A stretch of 64,000 nucleotides of DNA from Candidatus Aalborgicola lynettensis (lineage in GTDB: Bacteria > Pseudomonadota > Gammaproteobacteria > Burkholderiales > Burkholderiaceae_C): positions 1 through 64,000 of the forward strand of contig JADJZE010000007.1 in NCBI GenBank assembly GCA_016719405.1. Reading direction: 5' to 3'. Made by a program: the position numbers and the translations under genes. The notes beneath the pieces were generated by a model. The model saw nothing but the letters and a program-made list of their open reading frames with translations. It had not been told where the DNA came from and searched no databases. Positions 49,101 to 60,330 of this stretch are shown in pieces. Every line of letters begins with the position of its first letter. The stretch's first letter is position 1.

Positions 49101-52100
49101 TGGTCGGTGGTCAGGCCTTTGCTGATCTGGTCAGTCGTTAGTGCCCCAATGCTGGCCGTCGTCAGCGCCGCTACGTCGCGGGTTTCCATCGCCGCTATGC
49201 CGTCCGTGGTCAGGGCCGCTACCTGGTGGGTCTTGAGGGCTGCAACCTGGTCGGTTCGCAGGGCCACGACCTGGTCGGTCGTCAGGCCTTTGTTGACTTG
49301 GTTGGTTGTCAACGCGCCCACGCCAGCCGTGGTCAGCGCAGCGACGTCTGCAGTTTGCATCGCCGCTATGCCGTCCGTGGTCAGGGCTGCGATCTGGTGG
49401 GTTTTGAGCGCCGCAACCTGGTCGGTGCGCAGGGCCACGACCTGATCGGTGGTCAATGCGGCAACACCAGCGGTAGTCAGCGACGAGGCTTCGGCCGTTG
49501 TCAAGGCCGCTACCTGGTCGGTCGTCAGGCCTTTGTTGATCTGGTTGGTGCTCAGTGCGCCAATGCTGGCCGTGGTCAGTGCCGCTACGTCGCGCGTTTC
49601 CACCGCCGCTATGCCGTCGGTCGTCAAGGCGCCTACCTGGTGGGTCTTGAGGGCTGCGACCTGGTCGGTGCGCAGGGCCACGACCTGGTCGGTGGTCAGC
49701 GCGGCAACACCCGCGGTGGTCAGCGCGGTTGCACCAGCCGTCGTCAGGGCTGCCACCTGGTCGGTGGTCAGGCCTTTGCTGATCTGGTCAGTCGTCAAGG
49801 CGCCAATGCTGGCGGTGGTCAGGGCGGCTACGTCGCGCGTTTCCATGGCCGCAATCTGGTCGGTCGTCAGGGCCGCTACCTGGTGGGTCTTGAGGGCCGT
49901 TACCTGGTCGGTTCTCAAAGCCACCACCTGGTCGGTGGTCAGGCCCTTGTTGACCTGGTTGGTTGTCAAAGCGCCCACGCCAGCCGTGGTCAGCGCGGCG
50001 ACGTCTGCAGTTTGCATTGCCGCTATGCCATCCGTGGTCAGGGCGGCGATCTGGTGGGTCTTCAGAGCCGCGACTTGGTCGGTGCGCAGGGCCACGACCT
50101 GGTCGGTGGTCAGCGCGGCCACGCCCGCAGTGGTCAGCGCGGTTGCACCGGCCGTTGTCAAGGCTGCTACCTGGTCGGTGGTCAAGCCTTTGCTGATCTG
50201 GTCGGTCGTCAGTGCCCCAATGCTGGCGGTGGTCAGCGCCGCTACGTCGCGGGTTTCCATGGCCGCTATGCCGTCCGTGGTCAGGGCTTTAACCTGGTGG
50301 GTCTTGAGGGCCGCTACTTGGTCGGTTCGCAAGGCAACCACCTGGTCGGTGGTCAACGCAGACACACCTGCGGTGGTCAACGACGAGGCCTGGGCTGTCG
50401 TCAGGGCTGCCACCTGGTCGGTGGTCATGCCTTTGTTGATTTGGTCGGTCGTCAAGGCGCCTATGCCAGCAGTCGTCAGCGCCGCCACGTCGCGCGTTTC
50501 CATCGCCGCTATGCCGTCGGTCGATAGCGCCGCTACCTGATTGGTCTTCAGGGCTGCAACCTGGTCGGTTCGCAGGGCCACGACCTGGTCGGTCGTCAGG
50601 CCTTTACTCACCTGGTTGGTTGTCAACGCGCCCACGCCAGCCGTGGTCAGCGCGGCGACGTCTGCAGTTTGCATCGCCGCTATGCCATCCGTGGTCAGGG
50701 CTGCGATCTGGTGGGTTTTGAGGGCCGCGACTTGGTCGGTGCGCAAGGCCACGACCTGGTCGGTGGTCAGCGCGGCCACGCCCGCAGTGGTCAGCGCGGT
50801 TGCACCGGCCGTTGTCAAGGCTGCTACCTGGTCGGTGGTCAAGCCTTTGCTGATCTGGTCGGTCGTCAGTGCCCCAATGCTGGCGGTGGTCAGCGCCGCT
50901 ACGTCGCGGGTTTCCATGGCCGCTATGCCGTCCGTGGTCAGGGCTTTAACCTGGTGGGTCTTGAGGGCCGCTACTTGGTCGGTTCGCAAGGCAACCACCT
51001 GGTCGGTGGTCAACGCAGACACACCTGCGGTGGTCAACGACGAGGCCTGGGCTGTCGTCAGGGCTGCCACCTGGTCGGTGGTCATGCCTTTGTTGATTTG
51101 GTCGGTCGTCAAGGCGCCTATGCCAGCAGTCGTCAGCGCCGCCACGTCGCGCGTTTCCATCGCCGCTATGCCGTCGGTCGATAGCGCCGCTACCTGATTG
51201 GTCTTCAGGGCTGCAACCTGGTCGGTTCGCAGGGCCACGACCTGGTCGGTCGTCAGGCCTTTACTCACCTGGTTGGTTGTCAACGCGCCCACGCCAGCCG
51301 TGGTCAGCGCAGCGACGTCTGCAGTTTGCATCGCCGCTATGCCATCCGTGGTCAGGGCTGCGATCTGGTGGGTTTTGAGCGCCGCGACTTGGTCGGTGCG
51401 CAGGGCCACGACCTGGTCGGTGGTCAGCGCGGCCAATGCCGCTGTTGTCAGCGATGCTACCTGTGCCGTTGTCAAGGCAGCAACCTGGTCGGTGGTCAGG
51501 CCTTTACTCACCTGATTGGTTGTCAGTGCCCCAATGCTGGCTGTGGTCAGCGCCGCTACGTCGGCAGTTTGCATGGCGGCTATGCCGTCAGTCGTGAGGG
51601 CTGCGATCTGGTGGGTCTTGAGAGCAGCAACCTGGTCGGTCCTCAAGGCCACAACCTGGTCGGTGGTCAGCGCGGCAACACCAGCGGTGGTCAGCGCGGT
51701 TGCACCGGCTGTCGTCAGGGCTGCCACCTGGTCGGTGGTCAGGCCTTTGCTGATCTGGTCGGTCGTCAGTGCGCCAATGCTGGCGGTGGTCAGGGCCGCT
51801 ACGTCCGCAGTTTGCATCGCCGCAACCTGGTCGGTCGTCAGGGCCGCTACCTGGTGGGTTTTGAGCGCCGCTACTTGGTCGGTTCTCAAAGCCACCACTT
51901 GGTCGGTGGTCAGGCCTTTGTTGACCTGGTTGGTTGTCAACGCGCCCACGCTAGCCGTGGTCAGCGCGGCGACGTCCGCAGTTTGCATCGCCGCTATGCC
52001 GTCGGTTGTCAACGCTGCGATCTGGTGGGTCTTCAGAGCCGCTACCTGGTCGGTGCGCAAGGCCACGACCTGGTCGGTCGTCAGCGCGGCCACACCCGCA

Positions 52101-55100
52101 GTGGTCAGCGACGAGGCTTCGGCCGTTGTCAAGGCCGCTACCTGGTCGGTCGTCAGGCCTTTGTTGATCTGGTTGGTGCTCAGTGCGCCGATGCTGGCCG
52201 TGGTCAGCGCCGCTACGTCGCGCGTTTCCACCGCCGCTATGCCGTCGGTCGTCAAGGCGCCTACCTGGTGGGTCTTGAGGGCTGCGACCTGGTCGGTTCG
52301 CAAGGCCACGACCTGGTCGGTGGTCAGCGCGGCCACTCCAGCGGTGGTCAGCGCGGTTGCACCGGCTGTCGTCAGGGCGGCCACCTGGTCGGTAGTCAGG
52401 CCTTTGCTGATCTGGTCGGTCGTCAGTGCGCCAATGCTGGCGGTGGTCAGGGCCGCTACGTCCGCAGTTTGCATCGCCGCGATGCCATCCGTGGTCAGGG
52501 CCGCTACCTGGTGGGTCTTGAGGGCTGCGACCTGGTCGGTGCGCAGGGCCACGACCTGGTCGGTCGTCAGGCCTTTACTCACTTGGTTGGTTGTCAATGC
52601 GCCCACGCCAGCCGTGGTCAGCGCCGCTACGTCTGCAGTTTGCATCGCCGCTATGCCATCCGTGGTCAGGGCTGCGATCTGGTGGGTCTTCAGAGCCGCT
52701 ACCTGGTCGGTGCGCAGGGCCACGACCTGGTCGGTGGTCAGCGCAGCCACACCCGCAGTGGTCAGCGATGCCACTTGTGCCGTGGTCAGGGCTGCCACCT
52801 GGTCGGTGGTCAGGCCTTTGCTGATCTGGTCGGTCGTTAGTGCACCAATGCTGGCGGTGGTCAGCGCTGCAACGTCCGCAGTTTGCATCGCCGCTATGCC
52901 GTCCGTGGTCAGGGCTTTAACTTGGTGAGTCTTGAGGGCCGCTACTTGGTCGGTGCGCAAGGCAACCACCTGATCGGTGGTCAGCGAGGCCACACCCGCG
53001 GTGGTCAGCGCGCGGTTGCACCGGCCGTCGTCAAGGCTGCCACCTGGTCGGTGGTCAGGCCTTTGCTGATCTGGTCAGTCGTTAGTGCCCCAATGCTGGC
53101 CGTCGTCAGCGCCGCTACGTCGCGGGTTTCCATCGCCGCTATGCCGTCCGTGGTCAGGGCCGCTACCTGGTGGGTCTTGAGGGCTGCAACCTGGTCGGTT
53201 CGCAGGGCCACGACCTGGTCGGTCGTCAGGCCTTTGTTGACTTGGTTGGTTGTCAACGCGCCCACGCCAGCCGTGGTCAGCGCAGCGACGTCTGCAGTTT
53301 GCATCGCCGCTATGCCGTCCGTGGTCAGGGCTGCGATCTGGTGGGTTTTGAGCGCCGCAACCTGGTCGGTGCGCAGGGCCACGACCTGATCGGTGGTCAA
53401 TGCGGCAACACCAGCGGTAGTCAGCGACGAGGCTTCGGCCGTTGTCAAGGCCGCTACCTGGTCGGTCGTCAGGCCTTTGTTGATCTGGTTGGTGCTCAGT
53501 GCGCCAATGCTGGCCGTGGTCAGTGCCGCTACGTCGCGCGTTTCCACCGCCGCTATGCCGTCGGTCGTCAAGGCGCCTACCTGGTGGGTCTTGAGGGCTG
53601 CGACCTGGTCGGTGCGCAGGGCCACGACCTGGTCGGTGGTCAGCGCGGCAACACCCGCGGTGGTCAGCGCGGTTGCACCAGCCGTCGTCAGGGCTGCCAC
53701 CTGGTCGGTGGTCAGGCCTTTGCTGATCTGGTCAGTCGTCAAGGCGCCAATGCTGGCGGTGGTCAGGGCGGCTACGTCGCGCGTTTCCATGGCCGCAATC
53801 TGGTCGGTCGTCAGGGCCGCTACCTGGTGGGTCTTGAGGGCCGTTACCTGGTCGGTTCTCAAAGCCACCACCTGGTCGGTGGTCAGGCCCTTGTTGACCT
53901 GGTTGGTTGTCAAAGCGCCCACGCCAGCCGTGGTCAGCGCAGCGACGTCTGCAGTTTGCATCGCCGCTATGCCATCCGTGGTCAGGGCTGCGATCTGGTG
54001 GGTTTTGAGGGCCGCGACTTGGTCGGTGCGCAAGGCCACGACCTGGTCGGTGGTCAGCGCGGCCACGCCCGCAGTGGTCAGCGCGGTTGCACCGGCCGTT
54101 GTCAAGGCTGCTACCTGGTCGGTGGTCAAGCCTTTGCTGATCTGGTCGGTCGTCAGTGCCCCAATGCTGGCGGTGGTCAGCGCCGCTACGTCGCGGGTTT
54201 CCATGGCCGCTATGCCGTCCGTGGTCAGTGCTTTAACCTGGTGGGTCTTGAGGGCCGCTACTTGGTCGGTTCGCAAGGCAACCACCTGGTCGGTGCTCAA
54301 CGCAGACACACCTGCGGTGGTCAACGACGAGGCCTGGGCTGTCGTCAGGGCTGCCACCTGGTCGGTGGTCATGCCTTTGTTGATTTGGTCGGTCGTCAAG
54401 GCGCCTATGCCAGCAGTCGTCAGCGCCGCCACGTCGCGCGTTTCCATCGCCGCTATGCCGTCGGTCGATAGCGCCGCTACCTGATTGGTCTTCAGGGCTG
54501 CAACCTGGTCGGTTCGCAGGGCCACGACCTGGTCGGTCGTCAGGCCTTTACTCACTTGGTTAGTTGTCAATGCGCCCACGCCAGCCGTGGTCAGCGCAGC
54601 GACGTCTGCAGTTTGCATCGCCGCTATGCCATCCGTGGTCAGGGCTGCGATCTGGTGGGTTTTGAGGGCCGCGACTTGGTCGGTGCGCAAGGCCACGACC
54701 TGGTCGGTGGTCAGCGCGGCCACGCCCGCAGTGGTCAGCGATGCCACTTGTGCCGTGGTCAGTGCGGCCACCTGGTCGGTGGTCAGGCCTTTGCTGATCT
54801 GGTCGGTCGTTAGTGCACCAATGCTGGCGGTGGTCAGGGCGGCTACGTCCGCAGTTTCCATCGCCGCTATGCCGTCCGTGGTCAGTGCTTTAACCTGGTG
54901 GGTCTTGAGCGCCGCTACTTGGTCGGTTCGCAAGGCAACTACCTGGTCGGTCGTCAGGCCTTTACTCACCTGGTTGGTTGTCAATGCACCTACGCCAGCT
55001 GTGGTCAGCGCAGCGACGTCTGCAGTTTGCATCGCCGCTATGCCATCCGTGGTCAGGGCTGCGATCTGGTGGGTCTTCAGAGCCGCTACCTGGTCGGTGC

Positions 55101-57288
55101 GCAGGGCCACGACCTGGTCGGTGGTCAGCGAGGACACGCCGGCCGTAGTCAGGGATGCCGCTTCAGCCGTGGTCAGGGCTGCCACCTGGTCGGTGGTCAG
55201 GCCTTTACTCACCTGATTGGTTGTCAGTGCCCCAATGCTGGCCGTGGTCAGCGCCGCTACGTCGCGCGTTTCCATGGCCGCAGTGCCGTCTGTGGTCAGA
55301 GCTGCTACCTGATGTGTTTTGAGTGCTGCGACCTGGTCGGTTCGCAAGGCAACCACCTGGTCGGTGGTCAACGCAGACACACCTGCGGTGGTCAACGACG
55401 AGGCCTGGGCTGTCGTCAGGGCTGCCACCTGGTCGGTGGTCATGCCTTTGTTGATTTGGTCGGTCGTCAAGGCGCCTATGCCAGCAGTCGTCAGCGCCGC
55501 CACGTCGCGCGTTTCCATCGCCGCTATGCCGTCGGTCGATAGCGCCGCTACCTGATTGGTCTTCAGGGCTGCAACCTGGTCGGTTCGCAGGGCCACGACC
55601 TGGTCGGTCGTCAGGCCTTTACTCACCTGGTTGGTTGTCAATGCGCCCACGCCAGCCGTGGTCAGCGCGGCGACGTCTGCAGTTTGCATTGCCGCTATGC
55701 CATCCGTGGTCAGGGCGGCGATCTGGTGGGTCTTCAGAGCCGCGACTTGGTCGGTGCGCAGGGCCACGACCTGGTCGGTGGTCAGCGCGGCCACGCCCGC
55801 AGTGGTCAGCGCGGTTGCACCGGCCGTTGTCAAGGCTGCTACCTGGTCGGTGGTCAAGCCTTTGCTGATCTGGTCGGTCGTCAGTGCCCCAATGCTGGCG
55901 GTGGTCAGCGCCGCTACGTCGCGGGTTTCCATGGCCGCTATGCCGTCCGTGGTCAGGGCTTTAACCTGGTGGGTCTTGAGGGCCGCTACTTGGTCGGTTC
56001 GCAAGGCAACCACCTGGTCGGTGGTCAACGCAGACACACCTGCGGTGGTCAACGACGAGGCCTGGGCTGTCGTCAGGGCTGCCACCTGGTCGGTGGTCAT
56101 GCCTTTGTTGATTTGGTCGGTCGTCAAGGCGCCTATGCCAGCAGTCGTCAGCGCCGCCACGTCGCGCGTTTCCATCGCCGCTATGCCGTCGGTCGATAGC
56201 GCCGCTACCTGATTGGTCTTCAGGGCTGCAACCTGGTCGGTTCGCAGGGCCACGACCTGGTCGGTCGTCAGGCCTTTACTCACCTGGTTGGTTGTCAACG
56301 CGCCCACGCCAGCCGTGGTCAGCGCGGCGACGTCTGCAGTTTGCATCGCCGCTATGCCATCCGTGGTCAGGGCGGCGATCTGGTGGGTCTTCAGAGCCGC
56401 GACTTGGTCGGTGCGCAGGGCCACGACCTGGTCGGTGGTCAGCGCGGCCACGCCCGCAGTGGTCAGCGCGGTTGCACCGGCCGTGGTCAGGGCGGCCACC
56501 TGGTCGGTGGTCAGGCCTTTGTTGATCTGGTTGGTGCTCAGTGCAGCAATGCTGGCCGTGGTTAGCGCCGCCACGTCGCGCGTTTCCATGGCTGCTATGC
56601 CGTCCGTGGTCAGGGCCGCTACCTGATGTGTTTTGAGGGCCGCGACCTGGTCGGTCCTCAGGGCCACGACCTGGTCGGTGGTCAGCGCGGCTACACCCGC
56701 GGTGGTCAGCGCGGTTGCACCGGCCGTCGTCAGGGCGGCCACCTGGTCGGTGGTCAGGCCTTTGCTCACCTGATTGGTTGTCAGTGCCCCAATGCTGGCC
56801 GTCGTCAGCGCCGCTACGTCCGCAGTTTGCATGGCGGCGATGCCGTCGGTCGATAGCGCTGCAACTTGGTGGGTCTTGAGGGCCGCCACCTGGTCGGTCC
56901 TCAGGGCAACCACCTGGTCGGTGGTCAGGCCTTTGTTGACCTGGTTGGTTGTCAAGGCGCCTATGCCAGCCGTGGTCAGCGCTGCTACGTCCGCAGTTTC
57001 CATGGCGGCTATGCCGTCCGTAGTCAGGGCGGCGATCTGGTGGGTTTTTAAACCCGACACCTGATCGGTTCTAAGTGCCACGACCTGATCGGTGGTCAAA
57101 GCCGCAACACCGCTTGTAGTCAGTGCAGCCACGAATTGCGTCTGCAGAGAAGCAAACTGGTCCGTTGTAAGCGCTCGCACCTGATCCGTTGTCAGCAGAA
57201 CATAGTCCGCCGTGGACAAACTATTGAGCTGGGTCGTCGTCAGAACAGCGATATTGGCTGTGCTTAGTCCTAGGAACGGTGAGGCCAT
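46121..57288 (-). CDS. Giant octapeptide-repeat type I secreted protein (2-bp frame slip near 53010)
   Basis: About 3,721 residues if a 2-bp duplication (extra CG in GTCAGCGCGCGG, 53005-53013) is removed; as written it splits into 1,427- and 2,290-residue frames. No Sec signal. From residue 2 to about 3,410 it is one continuous array of octads with consensus V-A-A-L-T-T-D-Q, arranged in 57- and 81-residue super-units each closed by a nonad such as ISKGLTTDQ. Thr makes up about a quarter of the array. The last ~310 residues hold calcium-loop motifs VLDLNGDGIS, VMDRNRDGSINGG, ELDANSDGVV and WVDGDSDGVSQGTEL, typical of type I secreted adhesins, and end DTDILASGK. ATG 57288 has AGGAG 8 nt upstream. 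The fold is unknown; the repeated T-x-D-Q suggests short capped helices or a solenoid. It is followed by GT41, Sel1 and exporter genes. Confidence 0.85.
48342..50807. repeat. Segmental duplication within the octad array, copy B
   Basis: Nearly identical to 52284-54751: offset 3,942 bp before the 2-bp slip near 53010 and 3,944 bp after it. It contains a few mismatches (for example around 49999-50090). Such a long match indicates recent duplication by recombination, or an assembly problem. Confidence 0.75.
50151..51436. repeat. Two tandem 657-bp units in the octad array
   Basis: The unit starting at 50151 is repeated from 50808 with only scattered differences near its end. 657 bp is 219 codons, which equals 57 + 81 + 81 residues, so unit boundaries follow the super-repeat. 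Further copies start near 54095 and 55823. Confidence 0.8.
52284..54751. repeat. Segmental duplication within the octad array, copy A
   Basis: Partner of 48342-50807. The 2-bp frame slip near 53010 is found only in this copy, which is good evidence that the slip is recent or artefactual. Confidence 0.75.
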
Positions 57289-57670
57289 GAGAAGTTCTCC
57301 TACAAGATGCCGTACCTAAAGGGAATAGGCCAGCCCAGCAATTTCACTAACGGATTACCAGTATCCGAGAACTATCGGCACAATATTTACAAAATTAATC
57401 GACTTGTTCGCACTTATTTTTGCCCTTCGCGTTGCCGTATTGGCGTGTTTGTTCAACCAATCAGGGTATTCCCTTATCTCACCTGGAACCTCTGGCCCTG
57501 CATTCAATCGGTCGATGCCCTGCGATGGCAGGATCATTTGGCAGGCGTTCTGCCAACGCCGCAGCGGCAGGCCTCATCACCGCCACATGCAGCACAAAAC
57601 GCTACACATTTAATAGCTACTTACGCAAGCCAGACGTGCGCAAATGCCATTTTTCATACCCCAACCACTA
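57289..57670. other. Promoter region of the octad-protein operon
   Basis: 382 bp without a supported gene. AGGAG (57297-57301) is the ribosome-binding site of the octad protein. 57377-57420 is markedly AT-rich compared with the surroundings and is the most probable promoter position. A dispersed palindrome lies at 57601-57656, next to the MocR gene end. Confidence 0.5.
57601..57656 (+). repeat. Dispersed palindromic element, copy 8
   Basis: GCTACACATTTAATAGCTAC, TTACGCAAGCC turn, GTGCGCAAATGCCATTTTT. Intergenic, just downstream of the MocR stop. Confidence 0.75.
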
Positions 57671-59155
57671 CTACCGCAACGCTTCCGCCCGCAGCCGCCC
57701 GAATGCATCCCAAAACTGCGCCTCCTGCGTGGTGGTGAAATTGATGCGCATCAGCGTACTCGGCTGGCGCTCGGCATGGAACAGGGCGCCGGGGGCGAGC
57801 AGATAGCCAACGTCGAGCATGCGCTGGGCCAGCATGCCGGTGTCGACCCCGGTGTCCACCCAGCCAAACAGCCCCGCCGGTGGCGCGGCAAAAGTGCAGC
57901 CTTGCGCCAGAGCCAGTTGCACGCTGCGTGCGCGTGCAATATCCAGCCGGGTGCGGATGCGTTCGGCGTGGCGGCGCAGCTGGCCCTGGTCGATGCACCA
58001 GGCCAGCGCTTTTTCCAGCAGTGCCGGCGTGGTCAGCGTGGCCAGCAGTTTGGTGTCTACCAGGCGCTCCACCAGCATTGGCGGCGCGGCCATAAAGCCC
58101 ACGCGCCAGCCCGGTGCCAAAATTTTGGAGAACCCGCTCACATACACGGTGCGCTGCAGGCCGTCGAGCGCGCTCAGGCGCGTGGCGTGGTCGGGGGCCA
58201 GGTGGCTGTAGGTGTCGTCTTCCAGAATGTAGAAGTTGTGCGCATTGGCCAGTTGCAGCACGCGGTGGGCGCTGCCGGGCGTCAAGCAATAACCGGTGGG
58301 GTTGTGCAGCACGCTCACGCTCACAAACAGCTTGGGCGCATGCAATTCGCAGTAGCGCGCCATCACCTCCAGGTCCGGCCCGTCGGCACGCCGGGGTACC
58401 GGCAATATGCGCATGCCTAAGGCGGTGAGGCGGGCAAACTCAATGGCCCAACCGGGCTCTTCCACCATCACACAGTCGCCCGCGCGCAGCAGGGTGCGGC
58501 TCACAATGTCCAGCGCGTGGGTGGCGCCCACGGTGGTGACGATTTGGCTGGGGGCCGCGTGGATGGCGTGCACCGCCAGTTTCTGTGACAGGGCCTGGCG
58601 CAAGCTGCTGTCACCCGCCGGTTCGCCGTATTGCAACGAGAACGATTGCAGCGCCCGCGTGCTGCTCACCTTGCGGATGGCTGCGGGCATGAAAGTGGTT
58701 TCCAGCCAGTCGGGCGGAAAAACGCCCATGCCGGGCTGAGGCTTGTCGCTGTTGCCGTGGAACATACCGCGTATCAGCGCCGTAGCGCTGACCGGCACAT
58801 GCTGTGCCATGCCGGTCGGCGCAGCCGAGCCAGCTGCCCCCTCGCGATCCATCTCCCACGCCTCTGCTGCGCCTCCATTTGCTATTGTTTTAGTAGCTGC
58901 TTGCGCACGTCCATCGTGCGCTACAGGCATTTTTCGCACATAAAACCCGCGGTTGCGCCGGGCCTCTACCAGGCCTTGCGCCAGCAACTGGTCGTAGGCC
59001 GCCACCACGGTGGAGGGGCTCACGCCCTGCTGCTGCGCACACAGGCGCACCGAGGGCAGGCGCGCCCCCGGTGCCAACAACCGGGTGCGGATGCGCTCGG
59101 CAAAACGGCTGCACAGCTGGTCGGTGAGCGATTGCGAGGCGGTCTTCAACAACAT
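57671..59155 (-). CDS. MocR/PdxR-type GntR regulator with aminotransferase domain
   Basis: 494 residues from ATG 59155 (MLLKTASQSLTDQL). The N-terminal GntR winged helix (about 1-75) has LPSVRLCAQQQGVSPSTVVAAY in a helix-turn-helix. A linker follows, then a class I aminotransferase-like domain with HNPTGYCLTPGS and the PLP-lysine segment SGFSKILAPGWRVGF. MocR proteins bind PLP or an amine/amino acid adduct and usually regulate an adjacent divergent gene, here the EamA exporter and probably the aminotransferase. The linker between the two domains contains a dispersed palindrome (RAQAATKTIAN). Confidence 0.88.
   Translation of the reverse strand: MLLKTASQSLTDQLCSRFAERIRTRLLAPGARLPSVRLCAQQQGVSPSTVVAAYDQLLAQGLVEARRNRGFYVRKMPVAHDGRAQAATKTIANGGAAEAWEMDREGAAGSAAPTGMAQHVPVSATALIRGMFHGNSDKPQPGMGVFPPDWLETTFMPAAIRKVSSTRALQSFSLQYGEPAGDSSLRQALSQKLAVHAIHAAPSQIVTTVGATHALDIVSRTLLRAGDCVMVEEPGWAIEFARLTALGMRILPVPRRADGPDLEVMARYCELHAPKLFVSVSVLHNPTGYCLTPGSAHRVLQLANAHNFYILEDDTYSHLAPDHATRLSALDGLQRTVYVSGFSKILAPGWRVGFMAAPPMLVERLVDTKLLATLTTPALLEKALAWCIDQGQLRRHAERIRTRLDIARARSVQLALAQGCTFAAPPAGLFGWVDTGVDTGMLAQRMLDVGYLLAPGALFHAERQPSTLMRINFTTTQEAQFWDAFGRLRAEALR
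58880..58936 (+). repeat. Dispersed palindromic element, copy 9 (inside MocR linker)
   Basis: TGCTATTGTTTTAGTAGCTG, CTTGCGCACG turn, CGTGCGCTACAGGCATTTTT. Read in frame in the MocR gene it gives RAQAATKTIAN. Confidence 0.78.
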
Positions 59156-59337
59156 GGCAGCCGTCCTGATGAATGGACACGAACGTTCATGCGATGGGGC
59201 GCGGGCTGTAGGTGCATGACAGTGTGGGTGGTGGTTATGGTGGCGTGGCTGTGCTGCCCAAACAGGCAATACAGTTTCTGTATTTGAATGCGTAACTGTA
59301 CTGCATCTGTACTGCTTTTACCACTACAGTCAAGGCC

Positions 59338-60270
59338 ATGCACGCCACGCACCACGCCCACCCCACCCGCCACGAAATCCTGGGCATGGCCTTGGGTTTT
59401 TTGGGTGTGGCCATTTTTGCCCTCACCTTGCCCATGACGCGGCTGGCCACCGGCACGGTGGATGCGCCCCTGCTGTCGCCCTGGTTTGTCACCTTTGGCC
59501 GTCTCGCACTGGCGGGCGCCCTCTCCTTGCTGTTTTTGGGTTTGACCCGCTCGCCCCTGCCAGCCGCTGCCCAACGCAAGCCGCTGCTGCTGGCTTTGTT
59601 GGGCAACGCCATCGGTTTTCCGCTGCTACTGGCGTGGGGCCTGCGTTATGTGCCCTCGGGCCACGCCGCCGTGGTCACCGCGCTGCTGCCGCTGGCCACG
59701 GCGGCCATTGCCGCATGGGTGCTGCACCAGCGTGCGCGCCTGGGCTTTTGGGTGTGTGCCTGCCTGGGCAGTGCGTTAGTGCTGGTGTTTTCGGTGTCGC
59801 GTGGCCTGCAACAAGGCCATGGTCTGGGGGTGGAGTGGGCCGATGCCCTGCTGCTGGGCGCTGTGTTGGCCGCTTCCATGGGCTACGTATATGGCGCGCA
59901 GGTCACGCCCACACTGGGGGCCGAGCGGGTGATTTGCTGGGTGTGTGTGCTGGCGCTGCCCGTCAGCCTGCCCGGCGCACTGCTCACCTGGCCCAGCCAC
60001 AGCGTGCCGGCATCCGCCTGGTGGGCACTGGGCTATGTGGGTGTTTTTTCGATGTGGGCCGGTTTTTTTGCCTGGTACCGGGGCTTGGCGATGGGCGGAG
60101 CGCTTAAAGTTAGCCAAACGCAACTTGTACAACCCTTTTTGAGCATATTGGCGGCCGTACCTTTATTGGGCGAAGCGCTGGAGGTCTCTACACTGGCCTT
60201 TGCAGGCGGTGTGGTGGCCACCGTATTTTTAGGCAAATACTTCGCCACCCGCACCTTGCCACGCCCTTAG
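59338..60270 (+). CDS. EamA-family (DMT) transporter
   Basis: 310 residues with about ten hydrophobic segments in two EamA halves. Typical features are GVAIFALTLPMTRLA at the first helix, LRYVPSGHAAVVTALLPL at the end of half 1 and QLVQPFLSILAAVPLLGE near the end of half 2. It probably exports an amino acid or related metabolite. The MocR regulator is divergent with a 182-bp gap, and an aminotransferase follows 60 bp downstream, so it is the likely MocR target. Confidence 0.88.
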   Translation: MHATHHAHPTRHEILGMALGFLGVAIFALTLPMTRLATGTVDAPLLSPWFVTFGRLALAGALSLLFLGLTRSPLPAAAQRKPLLLALLGNAIGFPLLLAWGLRYVPSGHAAVVTALLPLATAAIAAWVLHQRARLGFWVCACLGSALVLVFSVSRGLQQGHGLGVEWADALLLGAVLAASMGYVYGAQVTPTLGAERVICWVCVLALPVSLPGALLTWPSHSVPASAWWALGYVGVFSMWAGFFAWYRGLAMGGALKVSQTQLVQPFLSILAAVPLLGEALEVSTLAFAGGVVATVFLGKYFATRTLPRP

Positions 60271-60330
60271 AGCCCCATAGCCACCTTACCGCGCCCTGCC
60301 CTTTGAACCATTGCCACTGAAACGCACCCC

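Noticed and set aside
46469..57064. Many long open frames on the plus strand (up to about 800 codons) opposite the octad protein
   Set aside because: They are shadows created by the repeat: a repeated stop-free unit stays open in several frames. The minus frame has a start with a ribosome-binding site, a non-repetitive calcium-loop C-terminus and operon context.
46121..57288. CRISPR-like array because of regular repeats
   Set aside because: Repeats are contiguous 24-bp coding octads without unique spacers, and no cas genes are present.
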